Translations under genes and position numbers: made by a program | Source: Apium graveolens | Lineage: Eukaryota > Streptophyta > Magnoliopsida > Apiales > Apiaceae | Length of the DNA stretch: 64,000 bases | Reading direction: 5' to 3' | Assembly (NCBI RefSeq): GCF_009905375.1 | Contig: NC_133650.1 | Location: 289,342,423 to 289,406,422 of the forward strand | Shown here: piece by piece, positions 1 through 10,769 of the stretch | Layout: every line of letters begins with the position of its first letter | Numbering within the stretch: position 1 is the first letter of the stretch | Notes under the pieces: generated by a model | Told to the model about the DNA's origin: nothing | The model's input: the letters and a program-made list of their open reading frames with translations, nothing else | The model's database searches: none

Positions 1-1
1 C

Positions 2-1834
2 ATAAAAGCCCAGGCACTAGCTGACTTCCTGGTGGAATGTACCATACCCAACCAAGAAGTCGGGGGGCAGGAAGATACCATACCTCAAGACAAGGGAGTC
101 GACAATGGGGACAAGGAGAAAGAATATTGGGTTCTCTATTTTGATGGAGCATCAAAAACAAATTCCAGTGGAGCAGGGTTGGTTTTGCAAAGCCCTGATG
201 GATTCTTAATTGAGTATGCCATGAAGCTAGACTTCCCAACAACAAACAATGAGGCAGAGTATGAAGCCCTGATTGCTGGCCTTGGTCTAGCTGGGACACT
301 TAGAGTCAAAAACTTAAAGGTCCGTGGAGACTCGAAGCTGATCATATCCCAGGTAAAGGGAGAATTTGAGGCAAGGGATGATACGATGGCTAAGTATGTT
401 CGCCTAGTAAGGGCTGTGATGACCCAATTTAATGAATGCCATGTTGAACACATTCCAAGGGAAGAAAATGCTAAAGCAGATGCGCTATCAAAGTTTGCTT
501 CATCTGAGATTGAAGAAAGTTCAGGAAGTGTGTACTTCCGTGTTTTGAAGACACGAAGCATAGATGTTAAGCTTGTGGCTCCCGTAGGCTTGGGGACGTC
601 ATGGATTGATCCCATCAAGGCTCACATTCAGACCGGTTGGTTGCCAAGCGATGCAATTGAGGCACGGAAGTTAACTGTTCGAGCACTAAGGTACTCTTTG
701 ATAGATGGGATTCTATATAAAAGATCTTTCGTGGTTCCTTACCTGAGGTGTCTCAGGCCCGATGAGGCACGCTTGGCTCTTGAAGAAGTACATGAAGGTA
801 TTTGTGGACAACACCTGGGGGGCAGGGCCTTGGCTCATAAAATAACCCGTTTAGGCTTCTATTGGCCAGAAATGATGGCTGATGCCAAAGAATATGTGAA
901 GAAGTGTGATCGCTGTCAGAAGCATGCACCAGTTGTTAGACAACCCCCCGAGATGCTGACCTCTATCAACTCGCCTATTCCCTTTGCCATGTGGGGGATG
1001 GATATTCTAGGGCCTTTTCCTATGGCCACGGCACAAAGGAAATTTCTGATTGTAGCCATTGATTATTTCACCAAGTGGATCGAAGCCAAACCCTTGGCCA
1101 AAATCACAACTAAGCAGGTTGCACAATTCCTGTGGGAAAACATTATGTGCCGATATGGAATTCCCCGTATCCTCGTCACTGACAATGGAACACAATTCAA
1201 CAATGAGGAATTCAAGAAGTATTGTGAAGAAAATAAAATTGAGTTACGATTCACCTCTGTGGCTCACCCGCAAGCCAATGGGCAAGCAGAGGTAGCAAAT
1301 CGGATAATCCTGGATGGACTAAAAAAGAGGATCGAAAAGTCGAGAAATAATTGGGTAGATGAGATACTTCCCATATTATGGGCTTATAGGACTACCTGTA
1401 GAGTCACGACAGATGCAACTCCTTTCATGTTGGCATATGGGGCGGAAGCAGTAGTTCCTGTGGAGATATCACATTCCTCTCCAAGGATTCAGGCTTTCGA
1501 TGAGAAAGAAAATGAGGAAGGGCAGAGATTAGCCCTGGATTTAATTGATGAAGTGCGAGATAAAGCACATGCAAAGATAGTAGAATATCAGAAAAAAGCT
1601 TCATTCTACTACAACTTAAGGGTTAAAGAAAGGTTTTTTAAACAAGGCGATCTAGTCTTGAGGAAGATAGAAGCATCTGGTGTAGGACAAAAAGGGAAGC
1701 TTGCCCCAAATTGGGAAGGGCCGTACAGAGTCAAGAGTGTTCAAGGTAGAGGAACCTACAAGCTCGAGACTATGGATGGTTTTGAAGTCCCGAGGACCTG
1801 GCACGCACAAAACCTGAAGGTTTACTACGTGTAA
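2..1834 (+). CDS. Tat-like Ty3/gypsy pol, C-terminal part (RNase H and integrase), 5' end outside window
   Basis: The frame is open from base 2, so this is the distal part of a longer polyprotein. The apparent start near base 32 is a GTG inside the ORF. A ribonuclease H domain lies at about residues 30-155 (DGAS, NNEAEYEAL, DSKL, ADALSK), of the archaeal type that plant Tat elements carry as an extra RNase H. It is followed by an integrase zinc finger with HHCC pattern (KKCDRCQ near residue 295). The integrase core shows the three acidic positions (GMDILGP, VTDNGTQF, NGQAEVANR). The C-terminus is a short SH3-like tail (GPYRV, HAQNLKVYYV). No break is visible in 600 codons, so this element is relatively intact. 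It belongs with the antisense gene, the polypurine tract at about 5595 and the LTR at 5610. Assignment to the Tat lineage rests on the RNase H type and the antisense ORF. Confidence 0.9.
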   Translation: MKAQALADFLVECTIPNQEVGGQEDTIPQDKGVDNGDKEKEYWVLYFDGASKTNSSGAGLVLQSPDGFLIEYAMKLDFPTTNNEAEYEALIAGLGLAGTLRVKNLKVRGDSKLIISQVKGEFEARDDTMAKYVRLVRAVMTQFNECHVEHIPREENAKADALSKFASSEIEESSGSVYFRVLKTRSIDVKLVAPVGLGTSWIDPIKAHIQTGWLPSDAIEARKLTVRALRYSLIDGILYKRSFVVPYLRCLRPDEARLALEEVHEGICGQHLGGRALAHKITRLGFYWPEMMADAKEYVKKCDRCQKHAPVVRQPPEMLTSINSPIPFAMWGMDILGPFPMATAQRKFLIVAIDYFTKWIEAKPLAKITTKQVAQFLWENIMCRYGIPRILVTDNGTQFNNEEFKKYCEENKIELRFTSVAHPQANGQAEVANRIILDGLKKRIEKSRNNWVDEILPILWAYRTTCRVTTDATPFMLAYGAEAVVPVEISHSSPRIQAFDEKENEEGQRLALDLIDEVRDKAHAKIVEYQKKASFYYNLRVKERFFKQGDLVLRKIEASGVGQKGKLAPNWEGPYRVKSVQGRGTYKLETMDGFEVPRTWHAQNLKVYYV

Positions 1835-2223
1835 GATAGGCGAAGTACGATTCTCACTTGTCATTGTGACAAGTAGGTTTAAAAGCACCTGGAAGCTTTG
1901 CTTGCATAGGATTTTATATTCCAGTAGAATTTACATTGTCTAGTTATTATTGATTAGGGTCGAACCCATGCTATGTAAGGTTTTGAAAAACCAGACTTCA
2001 AACTGAAGAAATCGAAATTATTTCAACCTATGGATGTTTGAGTTGTGATAACACTGGTGTGGCCAATTAGTTCAAGCTTGAATGCATATTAAAGTATCAG
2101 AAAGATAAAGGAGAAAAATGCGAATAAGGAAAGAAGCATATAAAATAACCCCGGAGGGTAATAAGATCTGATACAAACAAAAGTCCAGACATAAATTAAG
2201 GATCAAATTACAGAATAGAAAAA
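1835..2223. other. Non-coding spacer between the converging pol and antisense gene of the Tat-like element
   Basis: There is no ORF of note here. Pol ends at 1834 on the plus strand and the antisense gene ends at 2224 on the minus strand, so the two units converge. The spacer would hold the 3' ends of the antisense transcript. Confidence 0.5.
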
Positions 2224-4072
2224 CTACTCCTCCATATGGGAGCCTTCATTCTCTTTCTCCTTATCAGCGCCTTCAGCGTCCTTCGCAGGAGAAGCGGGAG
2301 GAGAAGCAGTGTTAGGATCCAAGATGCGATCATCTGGCTGAGGGGAGTTAAAGAGGGCATCTATGCTGTCCTCCGACTCAGCCTGCTCAGGACTTATAAA
2401 GTCCTTAGGGTCGACTAAGCCCGGGTACTTCTCAGAAACCGCCTTCACGGCCGCGTCCCATCCCTGAGTAAACTGTAGGGAATAAAGACCATCATCATGA
2501 ATCTCCATGAGATTCTTAAACTTGTCAGAATCCATGTAGTCATCGATGAGCTTATCCTTATCGCTCCTAAGTTTCACCAGCTCGGAATGAGCCTGAGCCA
2601 GCTCCTCTTTCTTCGTGTCCAGCTTCTTCTCCAGGACCTTGGCTCTCTCCTCCCATTTCTTCATCTCTTTCTCAAACCCATCTGAGTTACCCTTCCAGGA
2701 CCTAGCCTGATGGAGGGCCGCCTGGAAGTAGGTATTACTCTGCAAAGAAATATGTATGAGTTAGCACAAGTTCTTTGGAATACAAGAAAGTTGGGATTCA
2801 AAGAAGAAGAGAAAGAAAATTACCGCAGCTTGGGCTTGAGAACCCAGAAGCTCAATAGTCTCAATATCACTCCCCGTAACAATGTCAGTAAAGTCATGGG
2901 GAGTGACGGAGTGATAAGACCAATCTTTAGCGTGTTTGGTGGATCCAACCACCGTATCGCTCCTCCTGAAGCCCCAGTTAGGCCTGAAGGAATGTGCCTT
3001 AAGTGGAGGATCCACATCGTCCCCCAGCTCGACCACTGGGACGTGGGGCTTAAGAAAAGAAGGACCGTCAGGTTTGCTCCTAGGGTCCCTGTTTAGCTTG
3101 GCCCTTTTCTGACGGCCTGACTCCCCCTCCTTAGGCCTGTTAACATTATTGATGGCCTCGCAAGCTGAAAGGAAAAGTAGAAGGAACATTAAAATCCAGA
3201 AAAAAAGAAAAAGTGCGATTAAAGAGAAGGAAAAATAATTACGCAGGTATAAATTTACCCTTATCACTGGCCTGGGAGAGACCAACTTTCTTCAAGGAAA
3301 ACTCCTCTAAAAGGGTCCAGGTATCCGTTTTCCCATCATCTGAAATTAAGGCCTGGTAGGCCACCTCCTCCTCATCAGTCAATCTGATACTACCAGGACT
3401 ACCATCTGATACCTTGCAAAATGGTCTACGGAAGAGTGTGGCCCAATCACCCCCAGCCCAGGTCAGCCTCACAAACTCATCCCTCCATTTAGGATTGTTC
3501 TCGACTATAGAGTTACTATCAAAGATATGGGGAACTTTGGGTCGTTGGCGAATTAAAACCCATCCCGGTTGACTCATGGAGCTATTATAGAATTGGAAAA
3601 CTTTCCTAAAGACAGCTACGGAAAGAGGGAAGTTGTTCCTGAGACAAAGGACCATAAAACAGATAATATTCCTCCAGGCGTTGGGAGGGAGTTGACAAGG
3701 GTTGATTTGTACATCGGCTAATAAACGAGGAATAAATTCGTGGAATGGGAACCTAAGACCTGCGGTCAGGGCTCCTCGATAAATGAACAGGGTATCCCCC
3801 TCCCAATTACAAGTCCTATCCCCAGGGGCGGCTGGAGTGATCCTAAGGTGGGGTGGAAGTCTGTACAGGGTGTTCATAGATTCTATTCTACCATCTAACT
3901 CATGAAAAGTGTTACCATGATTATACGAATCTAACTCAGATAGAGAAGGATATTCATCACCTCTCGAGTTAATCATGTCAATGAGAGAAGTATATGGAGA
4001 TTGAATTTGAATGTTTGTACCTCTCTTAGAGACATTCATCTTCTGCAAACGAGCCAAGTCGCGGTCCGCCAT
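2224..4072 (-). CDS. Three-exon antisense accessory gene of the Tat-like element (plant transposon domain plus coiled coil)
   Basis: Exons read on the minus strand are 4072-3259, 3164-2824 and 2739-2224, giving 556 residues. Intron 1 (94 nt) starts GTAAAT and ends TTTCAG after a long T-rich stretch. Intron 2 (84 nt) starts GTAATT and ends TTTGCAG. Both junctions keep the frame (phase 1, then phase 0), and reading straight through adds hydrophobic intron-coded residues and stops. Exon 1 (271 codons) resembles the putative gypsy-type transposon domain found in plants (conserved W, P and R positions, FPFHEF, WRDEFVR, WAGGDW). Exon 2 is basic then acidic. Exon 3 has a heptad-like charged coiled coil at about residues 395-455 and an acidic Pro/Ser-rich tail. 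Antisense ORFs between pol and the 3' LTR are known in Tat/Retand-type elements, but their function is not. A TATA box and a palindrome lie upstream. The splice model is my inference. Confidence 0.75.
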
Positions 4073-4212
4073 TGATGTGCTTCGTTTAAAAGCTTGAAAC
4101 CCAGAAATACTTGAAAAACGGTGGAAGCTACGGTGGCTGTGAGCTCGCCGGAAATCTCCTACTCAAAGGGAGAACTCTAGAGAAGTTTATGGGAGAAAAT
4201 GAGAAATGAGAA

Positions 4213-4251
4213 GTGAAGTGAGGATCCTCACTTCACACTACACTTATATAG
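4213..4251 (-). promoter_or_regulatory. Predicted antisense promoter: TATA box plus 24-nt perfect palindrome
   Basis: On the minus strand CTATATAAG lies at about 4251-4243, roughly 170 bp upstream of the ATG at 4072. The 24 bases 4213-4236 are a perfect palindrome centred on GGATCC, with arms GTGAAGTGAGGA and its complement. They fall about where transcription would start (25-35 bp after the TATA). Promoter function is inferred. Confidence 0.5.
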
Positions 4252-4393
4252 GCGAAAAGCTCGGAATACGAGGCGTTTCTAGGCCCATTCAGACAGGCCC
4301 AACCTAAAGGCCCGTCTACAAGAATTATCAGGAACAATCTAGAAGCTCCTGTGGAATTTAAAAAGTCAAAAATCAACCAGAACCTTAATATGG

Positions 4394-4865
4394 TTCGATC
4401 AGAGTCCTGATCGATGCAAAAGAGAGTCCTGATCGATATCTTATTCGAGCAGGAGGGAAGAAATCCCCTAAGTTCGATCAGAGTCATGATCGATGCAAAA
4501 GAGAGTCCTGATCGATATCTTATTCGAGCAGGAGGGAAGAAATTCCCTAAGTTCGATCAGAGTCCTGATCGATGCAAAAGAGAGTCCTGATCGATATCTT
4601 ATTCGAACAGGAGGGTAGAAATCCCCTAAGATCGATCAGAGTCCTGATCGACGCAAAAAGGATCCTGATCGATAACTCATTCGAACAGAAGGGAAGAAAT
4701 CCCATAAGTTCGATCAGAGTCCTGATCGATCCGGAAAAGATCCTGACCGATTCCTCAGTCGAGCAAGAAGGAAGAAAAACGTTAAGATCGATCAGAGTCC
4801 TGATCGACATAGAAGAAAGTTCTGATCGATATGCTATTCGATCAGACTGGTCAAAAGTCACTTAA
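4394..4865. repeat. Six tandem 78-79 bp units with CGATCAG/CTGATCG dyads
   Basis: Units start at about 4394, 4473, 4552, 4631, 4709 and 4787. Each opens with the dyad CGATCAGAGTCCTGATCG, then a second CCTGATCGAT and a purine-rich tail (GGAGGGAAGAAATCCC). The later units are more diverged. The array lies upstream of the antisense gene and between it and the 3' LTR. Confidence 0.9.
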
Positions 4866-5093
4866 TTCGATCAGAGTTCTGATCGAAATCGATCAGGAAT
4901 TTTGTCGACCAGAGTATAAGATCCTGAGCTAATTCGATCAGGAATCCTGATCGAAATCGATCAGGAATTTCGTCGACCAGAGTATAAGATCCTGAGCTAA
5001 ATCGATCAGGAATCCTGATCGATTTGGTTGCATCCTGATCGATTTGGATGCATCCTGATCGATTTTGGCTGCATCCTGGTCGATTTAGCATGC
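4866..5093. repeat. Two 67-68 bp dyad units followed by short CATCCTGATCGATTT repeats
   Basis: Units begin at 4866 and 4933 and share GATCAGGAATTTYGTCGACC and GTATAAGATCCTGAGCTAA. From 5001 the array decays into about four 17-18 bp repeats containing GCATCCTGATCGATTT. The shared TGATCGA core links it to the neighbouring 79-bp array. Confidence 0.85.
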
Positions 5094-5116
5094 ATTCTGA
5101 TCCATTTTAAGCCAGA

Positions 5117-5460
5117 AATTTAGGGATAAATCCCAGAATTAAGGGAAAAATCCAGAAATTAAGGGAAAAATCCAGAAAAATTAGGATAAATCCCAGAAAT
5201 TAAGGGAAAAATCCATAAAAATTAGGATAAATCCCAGAAATTAAGGGAAAATCCAGAAAAATTAGGATAAATCCCAGAAATTAAGGGAAAAATCCAGAAA
5301 AATTAGGATAAATCCCAGAAATTAAGGGAAAATCCAGAAAAATTAGGATAAATCCCAGAAATTAAGGGAAAATCCAGAAAAATTAGGATAAATCCCAGAA
5401 ATTAAGGGAAAAATCCAGAAATTAAGGGAAAAATCCCGGAAATAAGGGAAAATTCCTGGA
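5117..5460. repeat. AT-rich tandem repeat of alternating 20/21-bp units
   Basis: Two related units alternate: AAATTAAGGGAAAAATCCAG and AAAAATTAGGATAAATCCCAG. They form a 40-41 bp higher-order period that repeats about seven times before decaying near 5460. The position just before the polypurine tract suggests an untranslated 3' region of the element. Confidence 0.9.
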
Positions 5461-5593
5461 AATTAAGATAATTCCTGAATAAAAGGAAAAATTCGTTGTG
5501 AATGTGTAGGTCGCTCCACACTTTACGGAAAAACGAAACCCTGTAAGGGAACAAATAGACTTAACTTCTGCGAAACCTAACCAATGTTTCCCA

Positions 5594-5609
5594 AAAGTTG
5601 GGGGGCAAA
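5594..5609 (+). other. Polypurine tract of the Tat-like element
   Basis: AAAAGTTGGGGGGCAAA lies directly against the TGATAGGG start of the LTR, as expected for the plus-strand primer of an LTR retrotransposon on the plus strand. Confidence 0.8.
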
Positions 5610-6178
5610 TGATAGGGATAAATAAATTATGTTTATATAATTAAATACTGCATTAATTGTACAAACTGTGGGCTGCCAGGCCCAATAAAAAGATATATGA
5701 TACTCAGACCAGAAAGGTTGAGCCTGATGGACCAGATCAGGTCTGATGAAATAAAAAAGGCCCAAAAGCCCTGATTATTAATTAATTTCGTAATTAATTA
5801 ATAAGGGAGAAATCAGATGTTGAAAAGAGTCCCGATGAGGATATAAATCCTTAGAGATTAGCCTCAAGGGGACCTAAAAAGATAAGGAATCAGCTTCCTA
5901 CTTCCTAGGACTCCTAAGTCTATCCTAATTCAGAAGCTTATCCACCAAGTCTCCTATACCAAGTCCAATTCGAGGACTCCCACATCTATATAAGGGGTCT
6001 CACCCCCACCAATCAGAACTACGTTTTTTGGCTTGATTCTCTAATTCACAGAGATACGTAGGCATCTCGTAAAGGCAGATTGAGCCACGAAACACGAGAG
6101 CAGCCATTAAAGGCCTTGAGCTCCCGAATCTTAGTATTAAATACAGCAAGTAATAACCTTGATTTCTTATCCATAACA
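5610..6178 (+). mobile_element. 3' LTR of the Tat-like Ty3/gypsy element
   Basis: The LTR starts TGATAGGG directly after the polypurine tract. It contains a 30-nt AT hairpin at 5775-5804 (13-bp arms around TCGT) and a TATA box CTATATAAGG at about 5986-5995. The 3' boundary is taken at CCATAACA (6178), because Sirevirus coding sequence starts immediately after it. The 5' copy is outside the window, so the end and the target duplication cannot be verified. Inferred length is 569 bp. Confidence 0.7.
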
Positions 6179-9100
6179 CCTGGTTCTCTCCAGCTTCTTT
6201 GAATTTGTTGAATTTTGTTGTATCTCTGTTTTGGCCACCTTGGTGAATCCAAAATCTTTCTTGATTGAAGAGAACACTTTCACTAAGATAGAGTAGCCTT
6301 CATTGAGAATTCTGTGAAGAGGCCAAGTAAATTCCTTTCCACCCTTGTACTTGAACACTAACCTTTCTGGGAGTCTTTTGTGGGCATCAATAGCTCTTAC
6401 TTCATCTATCTCATCCAAGTAAAGGTTAATGTTTGAGAACTTCTTTATGTCACAAATAAAGAGTTGATCTCCTTTGTTGACTGTTGGTTTGGTTTTGGAC
6501 AAGGTTTTGGATTTAAATGGGATAGATTTGGATGAATTTCTTGGTATGTTCTTTCTTCTTTTAGAGGAGGTTAGAATAGGTAGATTCAACTCAGGAATAG
6601 GTAGGCTTTCCCAATATATTGGTTCATCCTTTGGAATGATTGGTTCACTATGAAAATTCACCTCAGGATTGACCTTGATTTCAGCTTACTCCATTATTGG
6701 CAAGGTTGGTTGATTTGTAATAGTAGACTGGGTTGGCTTAGGTTCTTCCTCTCCTTCTTCAAATACCAGCTTCCTCTTTGCTCTTTCCTTTCTATACCCC
6801 TTTCCTGATCTCTGATTTGGTTCCTCCAGCTTCTCAGTTTTAGTTAAAGTAGGAGCCTTCTCAACTTCTGATTTAGTGACAGGATTTTCAGCTTGTTTCT
6901 TAGCTTCTAAGGCAGCTTGCCTTTTCTGATTCTTGAGTCTCAATTTTTCTTCTTTCTTGGATTCTCCAAATTTAGGATGTCCATCCATCACACAAATAAG
7001 TTTGCCAGATCTTTTCTATTCTTTTCCTCAAGACTGAGTCTCTTGGATCTTTATGATTGGCAATGGAGTGACCAAGTAGCTTATTTTCATCAGGCTGAGG
7101 AGTTGTATAGACTAGGTCCAAGGGATTCTTTCCAGAAAGTTTTGATGAATGATTCTTGGGCTTCAAAATCACAATGGCCTTTTGTTGTCTTCTAGGTGAG
7201 GTTTGACCTCTCTCCATATTCCTTAAGCTCATTTAACTTATTGGAATTTTCTCAGTTGTGTGAAATGTTTCACAGATTTGTCTTGATTTTCAATTGGACC
7301 AAAAACCTTTTCAATTTTCTTCATTTGTCCCTTCAGCTTGAGCTCAGCTGCTGCAATGTTGATCAAGTCAATACTATCTAGAACTGGTGGCTTTGAGAAA
7401 GTAATGGCTGGAAGTTTGAGCAGCCACTAATTTCTGTAGCAGTTGAGTTTGAGTTTGTTGATTAGAAAGAATTTGAGCAATTGAGTCCTCCTTTTGACAA
7501 CCTTGAACCCAAGTCCTCAACTTTCCAACTTAAATCTTGTTCCTTCCTGAGATTCTGATTTAAGTAGGTCATGGTAGAATCAGGCATTTTGGCATCCAAT
7601 CTCTTATTGATATTCTCCTTAACATCCTCAATCTCCTGTTTCAATTCATCTATAGTTTGATTATGTTGGAGAGCTTGAATTTTGTGCAACTGTAGAGACT
7701 CTATATGGGCTTGTAGAAGATATTTGGTGCTGCTGTCGTTGGTGGCTTGAATGGCAGCTTGAGTTTGATGAATTAGTTTGAACAAGGTGGATTGAAGGTG
7801 ATGATAGTTGCAATCCTTTAAAAACATCCAAGCTGGAGTTTCAGTTTATCCCCTATGTCCCTACCTATATCCTCAGCATCATCTCCAAGAGAGTCATCTC
7901 CAATAGAGCCACCAGAAGCACCAGAAAGATAGTCAAGATCATCACTAGTTGTAGAAGGTAGTGAATTGATTGCATCCTTGGCTCTAAACATAGAATTGTA
8001 GTATGCACTAAGTTTAAAGTCCTCTCAGCAGCCTCATCCTCATTGCCCTTTCCAACTAAAATTTGATATGTTGGAACAGGATGAGTAAATGCCTCAGCAT
8101 CAAAGGAGATAGAATCTAAAACAGCTTGATATTCTTGCTGAAATAAATGCTTCTTTTCTGCATCATTGACATCCCTTAATTCACTAACAATGAGCTCTTC
8201 CCATTCTTCAGATGTACTTAATTTTCTCTCATTATCTCTCTTTTCTTGCATCAAGGGCTCCCCTTGGCTTCCCACCCTCACACCCTTACCTTCACCATTT
8301 AAGGCGAGACTCCTCTCACTCACTTTTGCCATGCTGGAAAAAATAGCGTGCATTTGTTCACTCATTTCCTCTCCTTTTTCCTGAGAGCAACTCAGCCTCT
8401 CACTCAATTCACTCAATTCCCTCAATCCTAATAGTAACTGAACAACCACTAAGTTATTTACACTAGTAATATTTGCAGAAATTTTAAGTTGTGTAGAGAC
8501 TTTCAACGGATGAGGAACATCCATCGAAATAGTAGTTGTGAATGTCGACGGATAATTGTTGTGAAGCTTATCCGTCGAGAGACAGTCACCAGTTGACGGA
8601 TGAGGAATATTCATCGAAAGAGTACAAATGATAGAGTTAGGAGTTGAAACTACTGTAGAATCCGTGGTGATTAATTTGAGGTTATGTACAGAGTTCTCAG
8701 TAGAATCAGAAAGAAATGGCAAGTAAGCCAATAAATCATCTATAAGATAATGCTCACTTGCTTTGGATTTTGGCTCCTCTATGAGTGTCAAAGATGGAGA
8801 ATCAGGAATTGATGTGTTTATCATGTCCACATCCAGTGAGTTTGTGGGAAAATTGTGTGTGTGAGTTGTTTCAATTATAAGAGATTTTGGTTGTGACTCT
8901 ACATTTATTGGAGCCACAACAACCTGACTTTTTGATGGTGCAGTAACTGAGTTTTTGACTGTAGTTGGCATTGTGTATGCACCCAGTGACTCCCCCATAG
9001 GTTTAGACTTCTTCTTTCTTATGTAAGTTTGAGGTTGGTTTATGTCTCTTCCCCTCTTGGCTTGTGCTCTTGGTTGAAAGCTTGTTTCAATAGTCACACC

Positions 9101-10250
9101 CTTTTGGGAGGATGCAACTAGTGATGAGCTTATTCCCTTCTTAAGCACTACAGTTTGTTCGGAAACTACAGTATGGCTGGCTTGGGTCATATAAACCTCA
9201 TTCTCCTTATCCTTAGGGTTTCTTTGATGTTCACCCTGTCCCTCACCTGTCTCACCACCCTTCACACTCCCCTCTTATGTTTTAATAGATTTAAAAACTA
9301 GTTTCTTTTTAGAGGAACTAGAGTGGGGTTTCTTTGACTTGGATTTAGAAATTTTAGATTTTGTGGCTTTGGTAGGCAATTGTTTGGCCACTGTCACAGA
9401 TGTCATAGCCATAGTAGTTTATAAAGAAACTTGAGGTTGGGAAATAGTAGAGACAGAAACATTTACCTCACTTACCTGAGGTGCCTCATGATTGGAAAGT
9501 AGTTGAGAGGCACATCATTGTGGAGATTTTTCCTGTTAAGATCAGCAAGAACTCTCTTTTCTTGGACCCAACAATTAAGCTTATTTGTTGGGTTCTCAAT
9601 TAAGAGGTCCTTAGGCACATAATTTGCTAGCATCATAATGAATCTAGCATAGTAATGTTTTTAGACCTCTTCTTAATGTCTCCTAACTTATACCCTAGTT
9701 CATACATGACAGAACTACTAAAATTGAAATACTTATCACTTAGTAGCATGTTAACAATAGAGTAACTAACTGCATCAAAATTGCTAATTTTTCCTGAAAA
9801 TGCTTTTATAAAAGAGTCACAGCAAACGCTCCACTCTTTTCTAAGGCCCATTCTCCTAACCTCACCTAATTTGGCAGGATTGAGTGAATAGCCCATAGAC
9901 ACAAGCATGGTGCTCACATCTGTGTCTGTGTATGGGAAAAGTGTGTTGTTTTCAGGCAATTTAAAGCATGTTTGAATTTCATCACATTTAATACAATGGT
10001 CATTACCTTTGAGAGAGAAGGCAATGGTCTTATCTTTGGAGTTGTACACTGCAGTAGTCCAAATCTCCTCCACAACTTGGCAGTAGATGACCGGAGATTC
10101 AAGCATGGCATAACTGAGTTTGCAACTTCGAATGAAGTCCATCATCTTGTGATAGTCCTCAAAGCAGCAATAACTTTGTTCACCAGTGCTACAAAGTTGT
10201 TCTTTTCATACATAAATCCAGTTTGAGACATGATTTTGACTACAGGTGCC
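6179..10250 (-). pseudogene. Downstream (env-like position) ORF of the Sirevirus-like element, broken
   Basis: Coding sequence runs from an ATG at about 10250 to the Tat LTR junction at about 6179, broken into at least six frame pieces (10145-9633, 9265-7865, 7827-7462, 7232-6972, 6991-6686, 6661-6179). The N-terminal part is a compact domain rich in C, Y and F (residues CYxQVVEEIW, SCKLSYAML, FSGKISNFDAVSYSIVNMLLSDKYF). The middle is Ser/Thr/Pro-rich and low-complexity. The C-terminal part is Lys/Glu-rich (HPKFGESKKEEKLRLKNQ). No clear signal peptide or transmembrane helix is visible in the pieces. An ORF after RNase H is known in Sireviruses and often called env-like, but an envelope role is not shown here. 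Frameshifts lie at about 10170 and 9660, among others. Confidence 0.7.
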
Positions 10251-10769
10251 ATTGTTGTGATTGATAGTAGTTACGGAGAAAGGGGTTTCTTCTTTGGAGA
10301 CGAAGAGAGTAAAATTGCTTTGAGAAAAATAAAAGTAAAATGAAAAATGAAAGAGGGCTTTTATACTTTCTCAGAATAAATAAGTAAAAGTTGAAAAGTA
10401 CAGTAAAATACCCAATGAAAATTTCCCAAAATAGCCATTTTAAAATGAAATAATCTGTAGAAATTCTAGAGATTATCCATCGAAATATACATAAAGACTA
10501 TAAGTAAATTCGATGGATAAGGAATAGAATTAATGGCTATGATTAAAGCAATTTGATGGATATAGATTAAATAAATATCCATCGAGATAAAAAGTACCCA
10601 GAATAATATTTAATTTTCAACAGATAATAAAATTCAACGGATATTCATTTTCAACGGATAATGAACATCCTTCGAGATGTAAATTTTGACTTAGCCAAAA
10701 TTTCATCCAAATAAGAAAAATCAAATTTGATTCTGGATGCATTACAAATTGCTTAGACATCAAAAGAAT
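10251..10769 (-). repeat. Sirevirus pol-to-downstream-ORF spacer with clustered TCGACGGATAA-type motifs
   Basis: No ORF is present. Between about 10470 and 10680 there are at least eight matches or near-matches to TTATCCRTCGA or its complement, in both orientations (for example TTATCCATCGA near 10473, TTCGATGGATAA near 10507, TTCAACGGATAA near 10651). The same motif occurs in the LTR. Confidence 0.75.

Noticed and set aside
136..618. 160-codon minus-strand ORF opposite the RNase H region
   Set aside because: It is a shadow of the conserved pol frame, with no domain and no start context.
4394..5460. CRISPR-like array
   Set aside because: Direct tandem units without unique spacers in a plant retrotransposon; these are ordinary tandem repeats.
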